From positions 197 to 13,597 of the forward strand of contig NVTJ01000070.1 in the NCBI GenBank assembly GCA_002401545.1: a stretch of DNA of 13,401 bases, given 5' to 3'. Below, piece by piece: positions 12,595 to 13,401 of the stretch. Below the pieces are notes generated by a model. The model did not search any database. It saw only the letters and a program-made list of their open reading frames with translations, and was not told the DNA's origin. Made by a program: the position numbers and the translations under genes. Each line of letters begins with the position of its first letter. Position 1 is the first letter of the stretch. The DNA is from Alphaproteobacteria bacterium. GTDB taxonomy: Bacteria; Pseudomonadota; Alphaproteobacteria; Sphingomonadales; Emcibacteraceae.

Positions 12595-13401
12595 ATGAAA
12601 CATCCGGTTTTTCTGAAATCATGCATGACATCCTTGGCAATTATTTTAGCGGTTGCGGAAACATCCAGCATCGCACAGGCGCAACAGCAAGAATCGGAAT
12701 TTATCCTCGAAGAAATTATCGTTACAGCACGCCGCCGGTCAGAGAGCCTTCAGGATATTCCCGGCACAGTGACCGCCCTTACCAAAACAACGCTTGAACG
12801 GGCCGGCGTCCAGCGGGCGGCAGATTTTATTGCCCTGACCCCCGGTGTGACCATGGTCGATGCCGCCGAGGTTGGCGATGCCCAGGTAAATATCCGCGGC
12901 ATTAATGGTGCCCGTGATGCCGAGAACAGCTTTGCCTATATTATCGACGGGGTGCTTTACACCAACCCGGCCGCCTTTAACCGTGAATATACCAATTTAC
13001 AGCAGATCGAAATTTTCAAGGGACCGCAGGGCGCTATTTATGGCCGCAATGCCGCCGCGGGCGCGATCATAGTCACAACCGTTAAGCCCAGCAATAAAGT
13101 AGAAGTAAGTGGCACCACAAGTGTGGCGGAGGACAGCACCTATTTAATCAAAGGCGCGCTATCCGGGCCACTGGTCGAAGACAAGGTATTTGCCCGGATA
13201 TCCGGTGACTGGCGTCAATCCGATGGATTCTATCGTAACAGCTTTCAGGGCAACGCCCCTATTGTCGATGCTTATGAAGGCTATAATATCAATGGCCGCC
13301 TGATCATAGAACCCAACGAAAATCTCAGCATTGATATGAAAATCCGTTATGGTGAAGTTGACGCCTCGTCCATTACCTTTAACTCAACATTTAATCTGCC
13401 G
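12595..13401 (+). CDS. Second TonB-dependent receptor (N-terminal part, cut by window edge)
   Basis: An uninterrupted frame of 269 codons runs from the ATG at 12595 to the window edge. It has a signal peptide (MKHPVFLKSCMTSLAIILAV, ending near AQA at residue 29), a TonB box (EEIIVTARRR, residues 39-48), and a full plug domain: SLQDIPGTVTALTKTTLERA, then ADFIALTPGVTMVDAAEVGD, VNIRGINGARDAEN, YIIDGVLYTNPAAF, and FKGPQGAIYGRNAAAGAIIV. The first barrel strands follow. It differs clearly from the receptor at 5519, so this is not a recent duplication. AGGGAA about 7 nt before the ATG supports the start. It is probably under control of the divergent GntR/FCD regulator and begins a second uptake locus whose remainder lies to the right. 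Confidence 0.93.
   Translation, partial: MKHPVFLKSCMTSLAIILAVAETSSIAQAQQQESEFILEEIIVTARRRSESLQDIPGTVTALTKTTLERAGVQRAADFIALTPGVTMVDAAEVGDAQVNIRGINGARDAENSFAYIIDGVLYTNPAAFNREYTNLQQIEIFKGPQGAIYGRNAAAGAIIVTTVKPSNKVEVSGTTSVAEDSTYLIKGALSGPLVEDKVFARISGDWRQSDGFYRNSFQGNAPIVDAYEGYNINGRLIIEPNENLSIDMKIRYGEVDASSITFNSTFNLP

Overview
The window looks like chromosomal DNA from a moderately AT-rich proteobacterium, most likely a marine or environmental alphaproteobacterium of the sphingomonad, Emcibacter or Kordiimonas kind. This rests on two TonB-dependent receptors of the long 'EEVIVTAQKR' type, an organic-compound uptake and catabolism operon controlled by a TetR regulator, and an FCD-type GntR regulator. 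The placement is an inference; a gammaproteobacterium of similar lifestyle is not excluded. No rRNA, tRNA, CRISPR array or complete mobile element is visible.

Left part (1-3150). A truncated, exported FG-GAP/VCBS-repeat protein runs leftward off the window from a TTG start. Divergent from it is a two-gene operon of ADP-ribosylglycohydrolase (ARH) superfamily paralogues: a 456-residue form with a non-canonical metal motif, then a compact canonical 324-residue form. The 262-bp region between the divergent genes carries a candidate promoter whose -10 box lies inside a 9-bp perfect inverted repeat, AGGTACATT-N19-AATGTACCT.

Middle (3151-4611). A perfect 30-bp palindrome follows the ARH operon. 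Next comes a solitary EamA/DMT-family permease, then about 330 bp with no convincing gene.

Main system (4612-11630). A TetR-family repressor is divergent from a five-gene rightward set: TonB-dependent receptor, glutathione S-transferase (resembling LigF-type beta-etherases), bile acid:sodium symporter (BASS) family permease, metal-dependent 'cyclase'-family hydrolase, and a LeuA/homocitrate-synthase-like DRE-TIM metalloenzyme. The last four genes are tightly packed, with 1-nt and 4-nt overlaps. A strong intrinsic terminator separates the receptor from the rest and probably gives receptor mRNA in excess. Two similar operators (consensus GATAYGATCRTATC) lie 52 bp apart in the divergent promoter region and are the likely TetR sites. 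Together the genes describe an outer-membrane to inner-membrane import route followed by glutathione-dependent, hydrolytic and C-C bond chemistry on an unidentified organic acid or aromatic compound. I do not recognise this set as a described pathway.

Right part (11672-13401). A GntR/FCD regulator, convergent with the operon, is divergent from a second TonB-dependent receptor truncated by the window end. Their 269-bp spacer holds a perfect TTGTATACAA palindrome at the predicted transcription start of the receptor, a second 8/10 match 62 bp away over the probable gntR promoter, and a perfect tandem 12-bp repeat around the receptor's -10 box. This is a self-contained regulator-receptor module.
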